From: Mycobacterium sp.
Lineage (GTDB): Bacteria; Actinomycetota; Actinomycetes; Mycobacteriales; Mycobacteriaceae
Direction: 5' to 3'
Assembly (NCBI GenBank): GCA_020438905.1
Contig: JAGQTQ010000071.1
Location: forward strand, 30,926 to 66,165
DNA: 35,240 nucleotides
The notes under the pieces: generated by a model
Told to the model about the DNA's origin: nothing
Database searches by the model: none
Seen by the model: the letters and a program-made list of their open reading frames with translations, nothing else
Translations under genes and position numbers: made by a program
Shown: positions 26,796-34,587 of the stretch, piece after piece
How the letters are laid out: each line of letters opens with the position of its first letter
How positions within the stretch are numbered: the stretch's first letter is position 1

Positions 26796-26822
26796 ATGAC
26801 CTACCGGCGAGAATCGCGATGA
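26796..26822 (+). CDS. Eight-residue leaderless upstream ORF coupled to XPB
   Basis: ATG 26796 opens an ORF MTYRRESR whose TGA overlaps the XPB ATG as ATGA. A GATAAT box seven bases earlier would start transcription on this ATG. No ribosome-binding site precedes either ATG, so ribosomes may load on the short ORF and reinitiate on XPB. The peptide has three Arg, two of them CGA codons. Confidence 0.35.
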   Translation: MTYRRESR

Positions 26823-28468
26823 CCGACGGCCCACTGATCGTGCAGAGCGACAAGACCGTTCTGCTCGAGATCGACCATGAACAAGCCGACGCCGCGCGGG
26901 CGGCGATCGCCCCGTTCGCCGAACTCGAGCGGGCACCCGAGCACATCCACACCTACCGCATCACCTCCCTGGCGCTGTGGAACGCCCGCGCCGCCGGGCA
27001 TGACGCCGAGCAGGTCGTCGATGCACTGGTCAGCTTCTCCCGCTACGCCGTCCCGCAACCGCTGCTGGTCGACATCGTCGACACCATGGCGCGCTACGGG
27101 CGGCTTCAGCTGGTCAAGCACCCCGCCCACGGCCTCACCCTGGTGAGCCTGGATCGCCCCGTCCTCGAGGAGGTCCTGCGCAACAAGAAGATCGCCCCCA
27201 TGCTCGGCGCCCAGATCGACGACGACACGGTGGTGGTCCACCCGAGCGAGCGCGGTCGGGTCAAGCAGATGCTGCTCAAGATCGGCTGGCCGGCCGAGGA
27301 CCTGGCCGGCTACGTCGACGGGGAAGCCCATCCGATCACCCTGGAGCAGGACGGTTGGGAACTGCGCGACTATCAGCAGATGGCCGCCGACTCGTTCTGG
27401 GCGGGCGGCTCCGGTGTGGTGGTGCTGCCCTGCGGGGCGGGAAAGACCATCGTGGGCGCCGCGGCGATGGCCAAAGCCGGGGCCACCACCCTGATCCTGG
27501 TCACCAACACCGTCGCCGGACGGCAGTGGAAGCGCGAGCTGATCGCGCGAACCTCGTTGACCGAGGAGGAGATCGGCGAATACTCCGGCGAGCGCAAGGA
27601 GATCCGGCCGGTCACCATCGCGACTTACCAGGTGATCACCCGCCGCACCAAGGGCGAGTACCGGCATCTGGAACTCTTCGACAGCCGGGACTGGGGTCTG
27701 ATCGTCTACGACGAGGTACACCTGCTGCCGGCGCCGGTCTTCCGGATGACCGCGGACCTGCAGTCCCGCCGCCGGCTCGGGCTCACCGCGACCCTGATCC
27801 GCGAGGACGGACGCGAGGGCGATGTGTTCAGTCTGATCGGCCCCAAGCGGTACGACGCCCCCTGGAAGGATATCGAGGCCCAGGGTTGGATCGCCCCGGC
27901 CGAGTGCGTCGAGGTGCGGGTCACGATGACCGACAACGAGCGGATGCAGTACGCCGTCGCCGAACCCGAGGAGCGATACAAGCTGTGTTCGACGGCCCGC
28001 ACCAAGATCGCGGTGGTGAAGTCGATCCTGGCACGGCATCCCGGCGAGCCGACTCTGGTGATCGGGGCCTATCTCGACCAACTCGAGGAACTGGGCACAG
28101 AACTCGACGCCCCGGTGATCCAGGGGTCGACGAAGAACGCCGAACGCGAGGCGCTGTTCGACGCCTTCCGGCGTGGCGAGATCAAGACGCTGGTGGTCTC
28201 GAAGGTGGCCAACTTCTCCATCGATCTGCCCGAAGCCTCAGTGGCCGTTCAGGTTTCGGGGACTTTCGGCTCGCGCCAGGAGGAGGCTCAGCGGTTGGGC
28301 AGGCTGCTGCGGCCCAAACAGGACGGCGGCGGGGCGGTGTTCTATTCGGTGGTCTCCCGCGACAGCCTCGACGCCGATTACGCCGCGCACCGCCAGCGGT
28401 TCCTCGCCGAACAGGGTTACGGGTACGTCATCACCGACGCCGACGACCTGCTAGGCCCGGCGATCTGA
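26819..28468 (+). CDS. ercc3: XPB/ERCC3-type DNA helicase
   Basis: The 549-residue superfamily-2 helicase (Rv0861c has 542) unwinds DNA 3'-5' using ATP, and in mycobacteria is linked to DNA repair or transcription. Residues 1-about 170 are the damage-recognition-like N-terminal domain. Walker A is PCGAGKT (204-210), the DEVH box 298-301, motif III TAT (323-325) and the XPB-specific RED motif 328-330 (REDGREGDVF). The C-terminal RecA lobe has VIGAYLDQLEELG and motif VI QEEAQRLGRLLRPK, followed by the thumb-like end. Its start overlaps a short upstream ORF. It ends 8 bp from the convergent LysR gene. Confidence 0.96.
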   Translation: MTDGPLIVQSDKTVLLEIDHEQADAARAAIAPFAELERAPEHIHTYRITSLALWNARAAGHDAEQVVDALVSFSRYAVPQPLLVDIVDTMARYGRLQLVKHPAHGLTLVSLDRPVLEEVLRNKKIAPMLGAQIDDDTVVVHPSERGRVKQMLLKIGWPAEDLAGYVDGEAHPITLEQDGWELRDYQQMAADSFWAGGSGVVVLPCGAGKTIVGAAAMAKAGATTLILVTNTVAGRQWKRELIARTSLTEEEIGEYSGERKEIRPVTIATYQVITRRTKGEYRHLELFDSRDWGLIVYDEVHLLPAPVFRMTADLQSRRRLGLTATLIREDGREGDVFSLIGPKRYDAPWKDIEAQGWIAPAECVEVRVTMTDNERMQYAVAEPEERYKLCSTARTKIAVVKSILARHPGEPTLVIGAYLDQLEELGTELDAPVIQGSTKNAEREALFDAFRRGEIKTLVVSKVANFSIDLPEASVAVQVSGTFGSRQEEAQRLGRLLRPKQDGGGAVFYSVVSRDSLDADYAAHRQRFLAEQGYGYVITDADDLLGPAI

Positions 28469-28476
28469 AGTTCCGG

Positions 28477-29379
28477 TCAGCTCAGGTTCGCCGGGTTGGT
28501 CGATGCCAGAATGCGTTCGGCGAGTTTGACGCTCGCCGGTCGCCGGGAGTGCTCGGCCTGCGCGAGATAGATCGGCCATGTCGGCGCGGGGCGGACGGGG
28601 ACTGCGGGTAGATCGGGAAAGCGGTTCGCTTCACTGGCCGGCATGAACATGCTGCCGAGTCCGTGCCGTATGAGGTCGGCCGCGGTCGAGAAGTCGGCCC
28701 CCAGTTCGTAGAGTATGCGCGGCATCAGGCCGGCCGCGCTGAAGGCGTCCTCGACGACTCGGCGGAGCCCGAACTCGGCGGGCCATCCGATGAGGTCCTC
28801 GTCGGCGATATCGGTGAGGCCGACGTAGCTGTGCCCGGCCAGGTGATGGTCGGGTCGGCAGACGAACAGCAGTGGCTCCTCGGAGACGATCCGCATGTCG
28901 ATGCGGGGTGGGAAGAAGTCCGGAGCCGAGACCAAAGCCAGGTCGATTGCACCGTCGGCAATGGCCGACAGATAGCCCGCCAGTCCGACATGACTTTGTC
29001 TCTGCTGCAGTCTGATTCGGACCAGGGGGTAGTCGCGGCGAAACTCTCCCAACACCTTCGGCAGGTCCAGTTGGCCGCAGGACACGAGAAATCCGAACTC
29101 GATGGTTCCGGATAGCTGACCGCGGTAGTCGCCAACCGAGTCCTTGGCCAGCTGGGCCGCGTGGATCACCTGGCGGGCATGGTCCCGGAAGAGCTCACCG
29201 GCCGGCGTAATTCTGATCTTCTGCCTGGATCGGTCGAACAGCTCGACCCCGAGCTCTTTCTCCAGTTTGCTCACCGCGGTGGACAGGGCGGACTGCACGA
29301 CGTGGACCTGTTGGGCGGCCCGGGTGAAGTTCATTTCGGCCGCGACGGCGACGAAATATTCGAGCTGGCGGAATTCCAC
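28477..29379 (-). CDS. LysR-type transcriptional regulator
   Basis: The 300-residue protein has the usual N-terminal winged helix-turn-helix (about 18-37, FTRAAQQVHVVQSALSTAVSKLE split by the turn) and a C-terminal periplasmic-binding-like effector domain starting near residue 90 (GTIEFGFLVSCGQLDLP). The effector is unknown. The GTG start lies six bases after TAGCCT, so a leaderless mRNA is likely. A T-N11-A box (29391-29405) overlaps the -10 region, fitting autoregulation. It is divergent from a small secreted protein gene, the natural target. Confidence 0.9.
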   Translation of the reverse strand: MEFRQLEYFVAVAAEMNFTRAAQQVHVVQSALSTAVSKLEKELGVELFDRSRQKIRITPAGELFRDHARQVIHAAQLAKDSVGDYRGQLSGTIEFGFLVSCGQLDLPKVLGEFRRDYPLVRIRLQQRQSHVGLAGYLSAIADGAIDLALVSAPDFFPPRIDMRIVSEEPLLFVCRPDHHLAGHSYVGLTDIADEDLIGWPAEFGLRRVVEDAFSAAGLMPRILYELGADFSTAADLIRHGLGSMFMPASEANRFPDLPAVPVRPAPTWPIYLAQAEHSRRPASVKLAERILASTNPANLS

Positions 29380-29385
29380 TCGTGA

Positions 29386-29391
29386 AGGCTA
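29386..29391 (-). promoter_or_regulatory. -10 box for leaderless lysR mRNA
   Basis: TAGCCT, then TCACGA, then GTG 29379. Confidence 0.5.
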
Positions 29392-29405
29392 TCTGATTTA
29401 CAGAT
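29391..29405. promoter_or_regulatory. LysR-type T-N11-A operator
   Basis: ATCTGATTTACAGAT is a 5-bp perfect dyad around five bases, with T at 29392 and A at 29404. It touches the lysR -10 box. Confidence 0.6.
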
Positions 29406-29409
29406 CATA

Positions 29410-29440
29410 ATCATCAAAATCAGTCGTTGGACTTGATGAT
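29410..29440. promoter_or_regulatory. Second inverted repeat, ATCATCAA-N15-TTGATGAT
   Basis: Perfect 8-bp arms at 29410-29417 and 29433-29440. It lies between the LysR box and the small secreted gene, and may be an activation site or a promoter element in this unusually A/T-rich stretch. Confidence 0.45.
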
Positions 29441-29507
29441 GTCGCGGGGCTGAAATGGGAGGTGCAAGGCCAACACAACACCGACCCCGACCCGAACAGG
29501 AGCCACC

Positions 29508-29804
29508 ATGACCACCACCCGCTTCGCCAACTTCCTCGCCCTGCCGGTGCTCTCCGCCGGAGTCATCGGGGCCGCAGCGTTGGGCCTGGCCGGTCCAGCC
29601 CACGCCGCGACCGGCATCGTCGACAACTCGACAGTGATCAGCGCCGACAACTCAGGCAGCTACTCGTTCAAGGCCGCGCCGACCACCTACGCCCATCAGG
29701 CGCCGAACTTCATTCCGTGGGCCGCAGCTGTGGAGCAGGGACACGACGCCTACAACGCCACCAGCCTCTCCAACGATCTCGACTCGACGATTGCCCACCC
29801 CTGA
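29508..29804 (+). CDS. Small secreted protein of unknown function
   Basis: The 98-residue product has a typical signal peptide: TTTRFANFLALPVLSAGVIG, then AAALGLAGPAHA with cleavage after AHA at about residue 33. The mature part is about 65 residues, without cysteine, and contains ADNSGSYSFKAAPTTY and VEQGHDAYNATSLSNDLDS. I do not recognise a family; such signal peptides are common in short mycobacterial exported proteins. ATG 29508 has a ribosome-binding site AGGAGCC. The gene is divergent from lysR and followed by a strong hairpin terminator, so it is a single-gene unit probably controlled by that regulator. Confidence 0.8.
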   Translation: MTTTRFANFLALPVLSAGVIGAAALGLAGPAHAATGIVDNSTVISADNSGSYSFKAAPTTYAHQAPNFIPWAAAVEQGHDAYNATSLSNDLDSTIAHP

Positions 29805-29822
29805 CCCAATCGGAACCCGACC

Positions 29823-29858
29823 GCGGAAGGCCCGCCACATCGCTGGCGGGCCTTCCGC
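29823..29858. terminator. Strong 15-bp hairpin terminator
   Basis: GCGGAAGGCCCGCCA and TGGCGGGCCTTCCGC form a perfect 15-pair stem with a six-base loop (CATCGC), 18 bp after the small secreted gene. No T-run follows. It may serve both this gene and the convergent oxidoreductase. Confidence 0.8.
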
Positions 29859-29899
29859 TTCCCGGCGCCAACCGCGGCAAACGGAAACGGTCGGCCCGC

Positions 29900-30892
29900 T
29901 CAACTTCGAAGAGCCGCAATGACCTCGCGCTCGAACAACTCGATGCCGGATCGGTCGTAAGCCGCCTCTGGGAAATAGCAGATCACATACTCGCAGCCGA
30001 GATCCTTCAGAGCGCTCAGCGTTTCGACCACCTGATCCGGCGTACCGGTGGCGTTACCGGGGGCAGAGGTCATCGCGATCATCGCGTCAGCGGCCTCGGG
30101 GCCGCAGACGCCGGCCAGTCGGTCTCGGATCCGTTGCAGCCTCTGCTGCACGTCGATCTGAGTTGTCCCGATGACGGCATTGACGTTGGCCGAGCGCACG
30201 ATGGCACCATATTCCGTTCCGACCTCTCGGCAGTGCCCGGCGAGAATCTCCGACTTGCGTGCGAACTCCTCGGGGGCGGCACTGAAGTTGGTGTACTGCG
30301 CATACCTGGCCGCGATCTTCAGCGTCACCTTCTCCCCACCGCCGGCTATCCACAGCGGGATCCCCTCGGGCTGAAGCGGTTTGGGCGCCACGATCGCACC
30401 GTCGACCTGATAGTGCTTTCCGGAGAAACTCACCCGGCCGTCCCGCCAGGCGTCCCGCATGATCTGAACCCCCTCGTCGAGCCTGGCCAGCCGCTCCCCC
30501 GCCGAGGGGAAGCCGTATCCGTAGGCCCGCCACTCGTGTTCGTACCAGCCGCCGCCGATGCCCATCTGCACCCGGCCGCCGGAGATGATGTCGGTGGTGG
30601 CGGCCACCTTGGCCAGATAGGCCGGGTTGCGGTAGCTCATCGCCGTGCACATCTGCCCGAGTTTGAGCCGAGAGGTGGCGGCCGCCAGCGCGGCCATCAG
30701 TGTCCAGGCCTCGTGAGTGGCCTCGTCGGTGGGGATCGGGACAGTGTGGAAGTGGTCGTATACCCACACCGAATCCCATTGCCCGGCGTCGGCGTAGCAG
30801 GCCAGATCCCGCATTGCCGCCCAATGGTTTTGCACCGGAATGCCCACTAGGTCCAACCGCCAGCCCTGCGGGACGAACAGTCCGAATCGCAT
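29900..30892 (-). CDS. Luciferase-like, probably F420-dependent oxidoreductase
   Basis: The 330-residue protein is a TIM-barrel bacterial luciferase-like monooxygenase: MRFGLFVPQGW at the start, SVWVYDHFHTVP (about 42-53), AATSRLKLGQMCTAMSYRNPAYLAKVAATTDIISGGRVQMGIGGGWYEHEW (in two blocks at 71-121) and PLWIAGGGEKVTLKIAARYAQYTNF. Mycobacteria have many such enzymes that use coenzyme F420 in place of FMN; the substrate cannot be told. ATG 30892 lies six bases after TAGAGT, so a leaderless mRNA is likely. It is divergent from the S53 protease gene. Confidence 0.9.
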   Translation of the reverse strand: MRFGLFVPQGWRLDLVGIPVQNHWAAMRDLACYADAGQWDSVWVYDHFHTVPIPTDEATHEAWTLMAALAAATSRLKLGQMCTAMSYRNPAYLAKVAATTDIISGGRVQMGIGGGWYEHEWRAYGYGFPSAGERLARLDEGVQIMRDAWRDGRVSFSGKHYQVDGAIVAPKPLQPEGIPLWIAGGGEKVTLKIAARYAQYTNFSAAPEEFARKSEILAGHCREVGTEYGAIVRSANVNAVIGTTQIDVQQRLQRIRDRLAGVCGPEAADAMIAMTSAPGNATGTPDQVVETLSALKDLGCEYVICYFPEAAYDRSGIELFEREVIAALRS

Positions 30893-30898
30893 CCTCCG

Positions 30899-30904
30899 AC
30901 TCTA
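30899..30904 (-). promoter_or_regulatory. -10 box for leaderless luciferase-like gene
   Basis: TAGAGT, then CGGAGG, then ATG 30892. CGGAGG touches the ATG and is too close to act as a ribosome-binding site. Confidence 0.5.
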
Positions 30905-30931
30905 CGGCCGAGAACCGCGCAGAAGCGGGGT

Positions 30932-30937
30932 TACAGT
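30932..30937 (+). promoter_or_regulatory. -10 box for leaderless S53 peptidase gene
   Basis: TACAGT, seven bases, then GTG 30945. Confidence 0.5.
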
Positions 30938-30944
30938 CATCACC

Positions 30945-32564
30945 GTGATCCGACGGCGTCCCCGGGCAGGCATCGCAGCCGCCATGTCGGTGACAGCCGC
31001 AGCGGTACTGATGGCATTCGGCAGCGATCAGCCGCGGTCGACGACTCGCGCCGAGACCATCGGTGGGCCTTACGCCCGATTGCTGGCAGAGTCGACCGAT
31101 CTCGGGCCGGCCCGCTCGGAGGCGGTGCAGCTGACTGCCGCCTTGCGGCGTGCGGCTGAGCCTGTTGCACTGCGCGCGTGGGCTCGCGATCACGGACTGT
31201 CGGTCCGGTGGCATTCCGGCCAGGACTGGGCGGTCATCGAGGGTGGGGCTGCTGCCGTCGGCGACGCGTTCGGGGTCGGGGTCCGTAACTACCGCACGCG
31301 GGGCGGAAACGACCCCGGTCGTGTCTTCTACGCATCGGCGCAGCAGCCGGGCGTACCCGGGCCCGCACGGGTCGAGGTTGCCGGCGTGGGACGCATTCTC
31401 GGCTACACCCCGATCCGCGAGTCCGCGCCCATCCTGCCGCGCGATGTCCCCGACGCCGGCCTGGAGCCGCCCCAGCTGTTGAACGCCTACAACGCGACGC
31501 CGCTGGCGGACGAGGGTTTCACCGGCGCGGGCCAGACCGTGGTGGTGTTCGCCTTCGACGGCTTCGCGCAGCAGGACATGGACGCCTTCTGCGACATGTT
31601 CGGCCTGCCGCGGGTAACCCCGGAGGTGGTCGGCGGCATGCCGCAGCGCCGGGTGGGCGAGGCCAACATGGACCTGCAGGTGATTCACGCGGTCGCACCG
31701 GACGCGAAGCTCGTTCTGGTCAACGCCCGCCCGACGACCACCAACGACGGCGGTGGCGCGTTCGTGAAGCTCGGGCGGCTGATGACCGAGACGGCGGCCC
31801 GGTTCCCGGGGGCGATATGGAGTTTTTCGATCGGCTGGGGTTGCGACCGGCTGTTCGCCGCTTCGGACTTCGCTCCGGTGCGTTCTGCGCTGGCCGCCGC
31901 TCTGCGCGAGGGCACCACGGCATTCAACGCGACCGGCGATCTGGCCGGCCTGGAGTGCAAGGGCGGCCGCCGTTGGTCGGAGCCGCCCAGCCCTGAGGAT
32001 GTCGGTGTGGACGCCGTCGCCTCGCTGCCGGAGATGGTGGCAGTCGGCGGCACCAAGTTGTCCACGGACGCCGACGGACAGTGGTTGTCAGAACGGGCCT
32101 GGTACAACATCCCGCTGACACTGGGCACCGCCGGCGGGGCCTCGTCACTGTTCGAACGACCGGAATGGCAGACCGTCGGGATCGGTCCAGAATTGCCCGA
32201 CCGGCGCCTGGTTCCGGATGTCTCGGCGGTGGCCGACCCGTCCACCGGGGTCAAGATCGTGTTCAACCAGGAAGTCAGCGTCGGTGGCGGGACATCGCAG
32301 GCGGCCCCGATCTGGGCCGGGCTAACCGCCCTGATCAATCAGAAGCTGCTGGCCAGCGGGGCTGAACCGGTGGGTGAACTGCACCCGCTGCTTTATTCGT
32401 CGGTCGGCAATCCGGCCGCGCCACCTGGTCTGCGGGACGTCAACTTCGGCGGCAACGCCGTCAGCATTTCGGGCAAACCGGGCTATGACATGGTGACCGG
32501 TCTGGGCACTCCCAACGTCGAGAACCTGGTGACGAGCCTCCTGCTGGCCAGGACGCGCAGGTGA
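30945..32564 (+). CDS. Sedolisin-type (S53) serine peptidase
   Basis: From GTG 30945 the product has 539 residues. It begins with a basic, hydrophobic export signal (IRRRPRAGIAAAMSVTAAAV), then a kumamolisin-like pro-domain (about 45-165), then the catalytic domain. The Ser-Glu-Asp triad is visible: Glu239 and Asp243 (GEANMDLQV), Ser451 (GGGTSQAAP), with the oxyanion Asp332 (NATGDLAG). A C-terminal calcium-site-like DVNFGGN and GYDMVTGLGTPN complete the fold. S53 enzymes are secreted proteases, most active at acid pH. The frame is open upstream to 30840, but the -10 box at 30932 and the overlap with the divergent gene favour 30945. The stop overlaps the next gene as GTGA. Confidence 0.92.
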   Translation: MIRRRPRAGIAAAMSVTAAAVLMAFGSDQPRSTTRAETIGGPYARLLAESTDLGPARSEAVQLTAALRRAAEPVALRAWARDHGLSVRWHSGQDWAVIEGGAAAVGDAFGVGVRNYRTRGGNDPGRVFYASAQQPGVPGPARVEVAGVGRILGYTPIRESAPILPRDVPDAGLEPPQLLNAYNATPLADEGFTGAGQTVVVFAFDGFAQQDMDAFCDMFGLPRVTPEVVGGMPQRRVGEANMDLQVIHAVAPDAKLVLVNARPTTTNDGGGAFVKLGRLMTETAARFPGAIWSFSIGWGCDRLFAASDFAPVRSALAAALREGTTAFNATGDLAGLECKGGRRWSEPPSPEDVGVDAVASLPEMVAVGGTKLSTDADGQWLSERAWYNIPLTLGTAGGASSLFERPEWQTVGIGPELPDRRLVPDVSAVADPSTGVKIVFNQEVSVGGGTSQAAPIWAGLTALINQKLLASGAEPVGELHPLLYSSVGNPAAPPGLRDVNFGGNAVSISGKPGYDMVTGLGTPNVENLVTSLLLARTRR

Positions 32565-33280
32565 CGGTCTCACCCGACCCGGGGTCGGCCAGGGTCGAGG
32601 GTGTCGCGGTCCCGCCCGGCCGGTACGTCGTGCAGGGAGTCCCCCGTCCCCGCACGTGGACCGTCCTGGGATTGCTGACCCTGGGCCTGGCCGCGGGCTA
32701 CGCGGGTATCACGGCGTGGGACGGTGCGGTGCGCGACGCCGCCGTCTACAACTGCCCGCCGGATTGCGGCCGCCCGCCCAACGCCGTTCCGGTGGCCAAC
32801 CTGCCACGTTTCACCGGCCCTGGATTCTCGGTGTCGCGTCCGCCGGACAATCCGCGGTGGCAGCTCAGCACCGGCGAGGACGGGGTGACCGCCCGTCTGG
32901 TGGACGGCGGTGGGGTGATGCGTCTGTTCGGCCAGCCGGCTTCAGGCCGCACCGCCCGCGAGGTCGTCGAGCAGCTGATGGCCGAGCAGTACCCCGGCGC
33001 CACCGTCGCCTACGAACTGCCCAACGCGATGGTGGGCTACCACCCCGGCTCCGGCGTCGTCGCCGATTTCCCGGCCCCCGGCTTCAGCACCACCTTCCGG
33101 TTGATCCTGATGGCCGCCGTCAAGAACGACCTCGCCCTCATCGCCGTCGGCGAGGGCCCCTTCCGGCGGTTCTCCCCGGACTTCGGACCCGGTCCCCCAT
33201 CGGCGGCCAACCTGGAAATCGCGATGGACATGGGAACCTACATCGAAAGCTTCAGCTGGGCAGGCGACCTACCCCCATAA
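32561..33280 (+). CDS. Membrane-anchored exported protein, S53 partner of unknown function
   Basis: The GTG at 32561 overlaps the stop of the S53 gene. The 239-residue product has a 35-residue polar N-terminus, one membrane helix (about 33-51, WTVLGLLTLGLAAGYAGI) and an outside domain with a Cys pair in YNCPPDCGRPPN and the block GFSVSRPPDNPRWQLS. I do not recognise a family. The coupling to the protease suggests a substrate, anchor or inhibitor of that enzyme, which is only a hypothesis. Ends 23 bp from the convergent zinc-ribbon gene. Confidence 0.8.
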   Translation: MTVSPDPGSARVEGVAVPPGRYVVQGVPRPRTWTVLGLLTLGLAAGYAGITAWDGAVRDAAVYNCPPDCGRPPNAVPVANLPRFTGPGFSVSRPPDNPRWQLSTGEDGVTARLVDGGGVMRLFGQPASGRTAREVVEQLMAEQYPGATVAYELPNAMVGYHPGSGVVADFPAPGFSTTFRLILMAAVKNDLALIAVGEGPFRRFSPDFGPGPPSAANLEIAMDMGTYIESFSWAGDLPP

Positions 33281-33303
33281 CGCGCCGGGGCGAGCCGCCA
33301 ATC

Positions 33304-34494
33304 TCACGAGGCCGGCTCGGCGAGTTCACGCACGGGCGGGTTCTCCGCGCGCTGACGACGGGAGGTCCGCGACGTCGCCCGCGCCGCCGATCCGCACGCC
33401 GCGCAGAACGGAAAATCCGGCACGACACGCTCACACTGCACACACAACACCGGTTCGCCCCCTGCCGGATCGGCAACCTCGTGCAGTAGCGCGATCTGCA
33501 CCGCACACCGGATCAGCATCAACGCCGACAGGGCCATAACCAGTTTCACCGCACCATCGACCAGCAGTGGCAGATCCAGGGCATCGACGATCCATACTCC
33601 GAGATACAACGGAACGGCCGCGAGGGCGCAAAGGGTCAACGCCCAGCGGGCCCGGCGCCGATGGGTTCCCGGGCACTGGCGCGGCCTGAACCACAGCGCC
33701 ATCCCGACCAGACCGCCTGCTGCCGTTGCCGCGATCGGGCTGACCACACCGTGGGTGATCGCGCGGTTGAACAGGCGCAATCCGCTGTAGCTGTTGACCA
33801 GTCCCTCCGTGACCTGCGGCCCGATGATCGTCATCTCCGATGCCATCAGATAGCCCAGCGCGCCCGCCGCTCCGAGGACGAACCCGTCGAGCGATTCGCG
33901 GAACGGAACCCGGAAGGCCCGGGTGACCACCGCGGGCACCAGCATCAGAACACTGCCACCCGCCGTCATCAGCAGGCCGACGTTCAGCACCCTCCTCAGC
34001 ATCAGGGCCGAACCGGTCGACACGTCATAGGAATCGGCGAGCCACACCCCGAGGAGCAGCCACCAACCGACTCCCAACACCACCCCGAGGAGGGCCGACA
34101 CCAGAAGAATGCGCCGGGGCAGACCGGTGAACACATCGGTCTGCCAGAGGTAGATCACGAACAACAGCGGCCAGCCGAGAATGGCGGTGACGGCCAACGG
34201 GCCTGGCACCCGGGCGACAGCGAGGACGACCATCACGATCAGAATCAGACCCAGACCTACCGAATAGGGTCGGCGCATCGCTCCCGGCAGGCGGGGCAGC
34301 AGGGTGCTGGCCATGCGGGGAAACCACACCGGCTCGCGCCGCGCCGCGGCGTAGGCCGACGGGCGCAGCAGCGTCCGCCGGGCTTTGACGGGCACCGACA
34401 CCGCTGTGCCGCAATTGCCGCAGAAGTACGCAGCCGGCACGGTCGCCTGGCAGACCGGGCAATCCAAGACCGGCACGCCGTCACGGGTTGTCAT
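33304..34494 (-). CDS. PrsW-like membrane protein with two zinc ribbons
   Basis: From ATG 34494 the protein has 396 residues. A zinc ribbon opens it (CPVC at 12-15, CGNC at 25-28), then come about nine membrane helices, then a second ribbon (CVQC, CAAC) and a basic tail. Two blocks resemble the PrsW intramembrane metalloprotease: DGFVLGAAGALGYLMASEM, which keeps the glutamate of the GF...E motif, and RAITHGVVSPIAATAAGGLVG with the conserved His. The EE motif expected upstream is not evident (TAGGSVLMLVPAVV there), so activity is doubtful. Function unknown. An upstream ATG at 34509 is in frame, but a TATGGT hexamer (34510-34505) overlaps it, which favours 34494. Confidence 0.72.
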   Translation of the reverse strand: MTTRDGVPVLDCPVCQATVPAAYFCGNCGTAVSVPVKARRTLLRPSAYAAARREPVWFPRMASTLLPRLPGAMRRPYSVGLGLILIVMVVLAVARVPGPLAVTAILGWPLLFVIYLWQTDVFTGLPRRILLVSALLGVVLGVGWWLLLGVWLADSYDVSTGSALMLRRVLNVGLLMTAGGSVLMLVPAVVTRAFRVPFRESLDGFVLGAAGALGYLMASEMTIIGPQVTEGLVNSYSGLRLFNRAITHGVVSPIAATAAGGLVGMALWFRPRQCPGTHRRRARWALTLCALAAVPLYLGVWIVDALDLPLLVDGAVKLVMALSALMLIRCAVQIALLHEVADPAGGEPVLCVQCERVVPDFPFCAACGSAARATSRTSRRQRAENPPVRELAEPAS

Positions 34495-34531
34495 CTGGTG
34501 CGTCACCATATAACGCTGCCGAGTAGCGAAA

Positions 34532-34561
34532 GCCCCCGAAACGCTCGTGCGTTTCGGGGGC
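34532..34561 (-). terminator. Terminator hairpin of fadB
   Basis: GCCCCCGAAACGC pairs with GCGTTTCGGGGGC around a TCGT loop (13 bp). Read on the minus strand it is followed by TTTCGC, 27 bp after the fadB stop. Confidence 0.8.
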
Positions 34562-34587
34562 CTTCCGCGTCATCGCGCGAGCGCGCC

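Noticed and set aside
30087-31688. 533-codon minus-strand frame across the luciferase-like and S53 genes
   Set aside because: It runs in a shadow frame of one gene and antisense to the other, and shows no domain.
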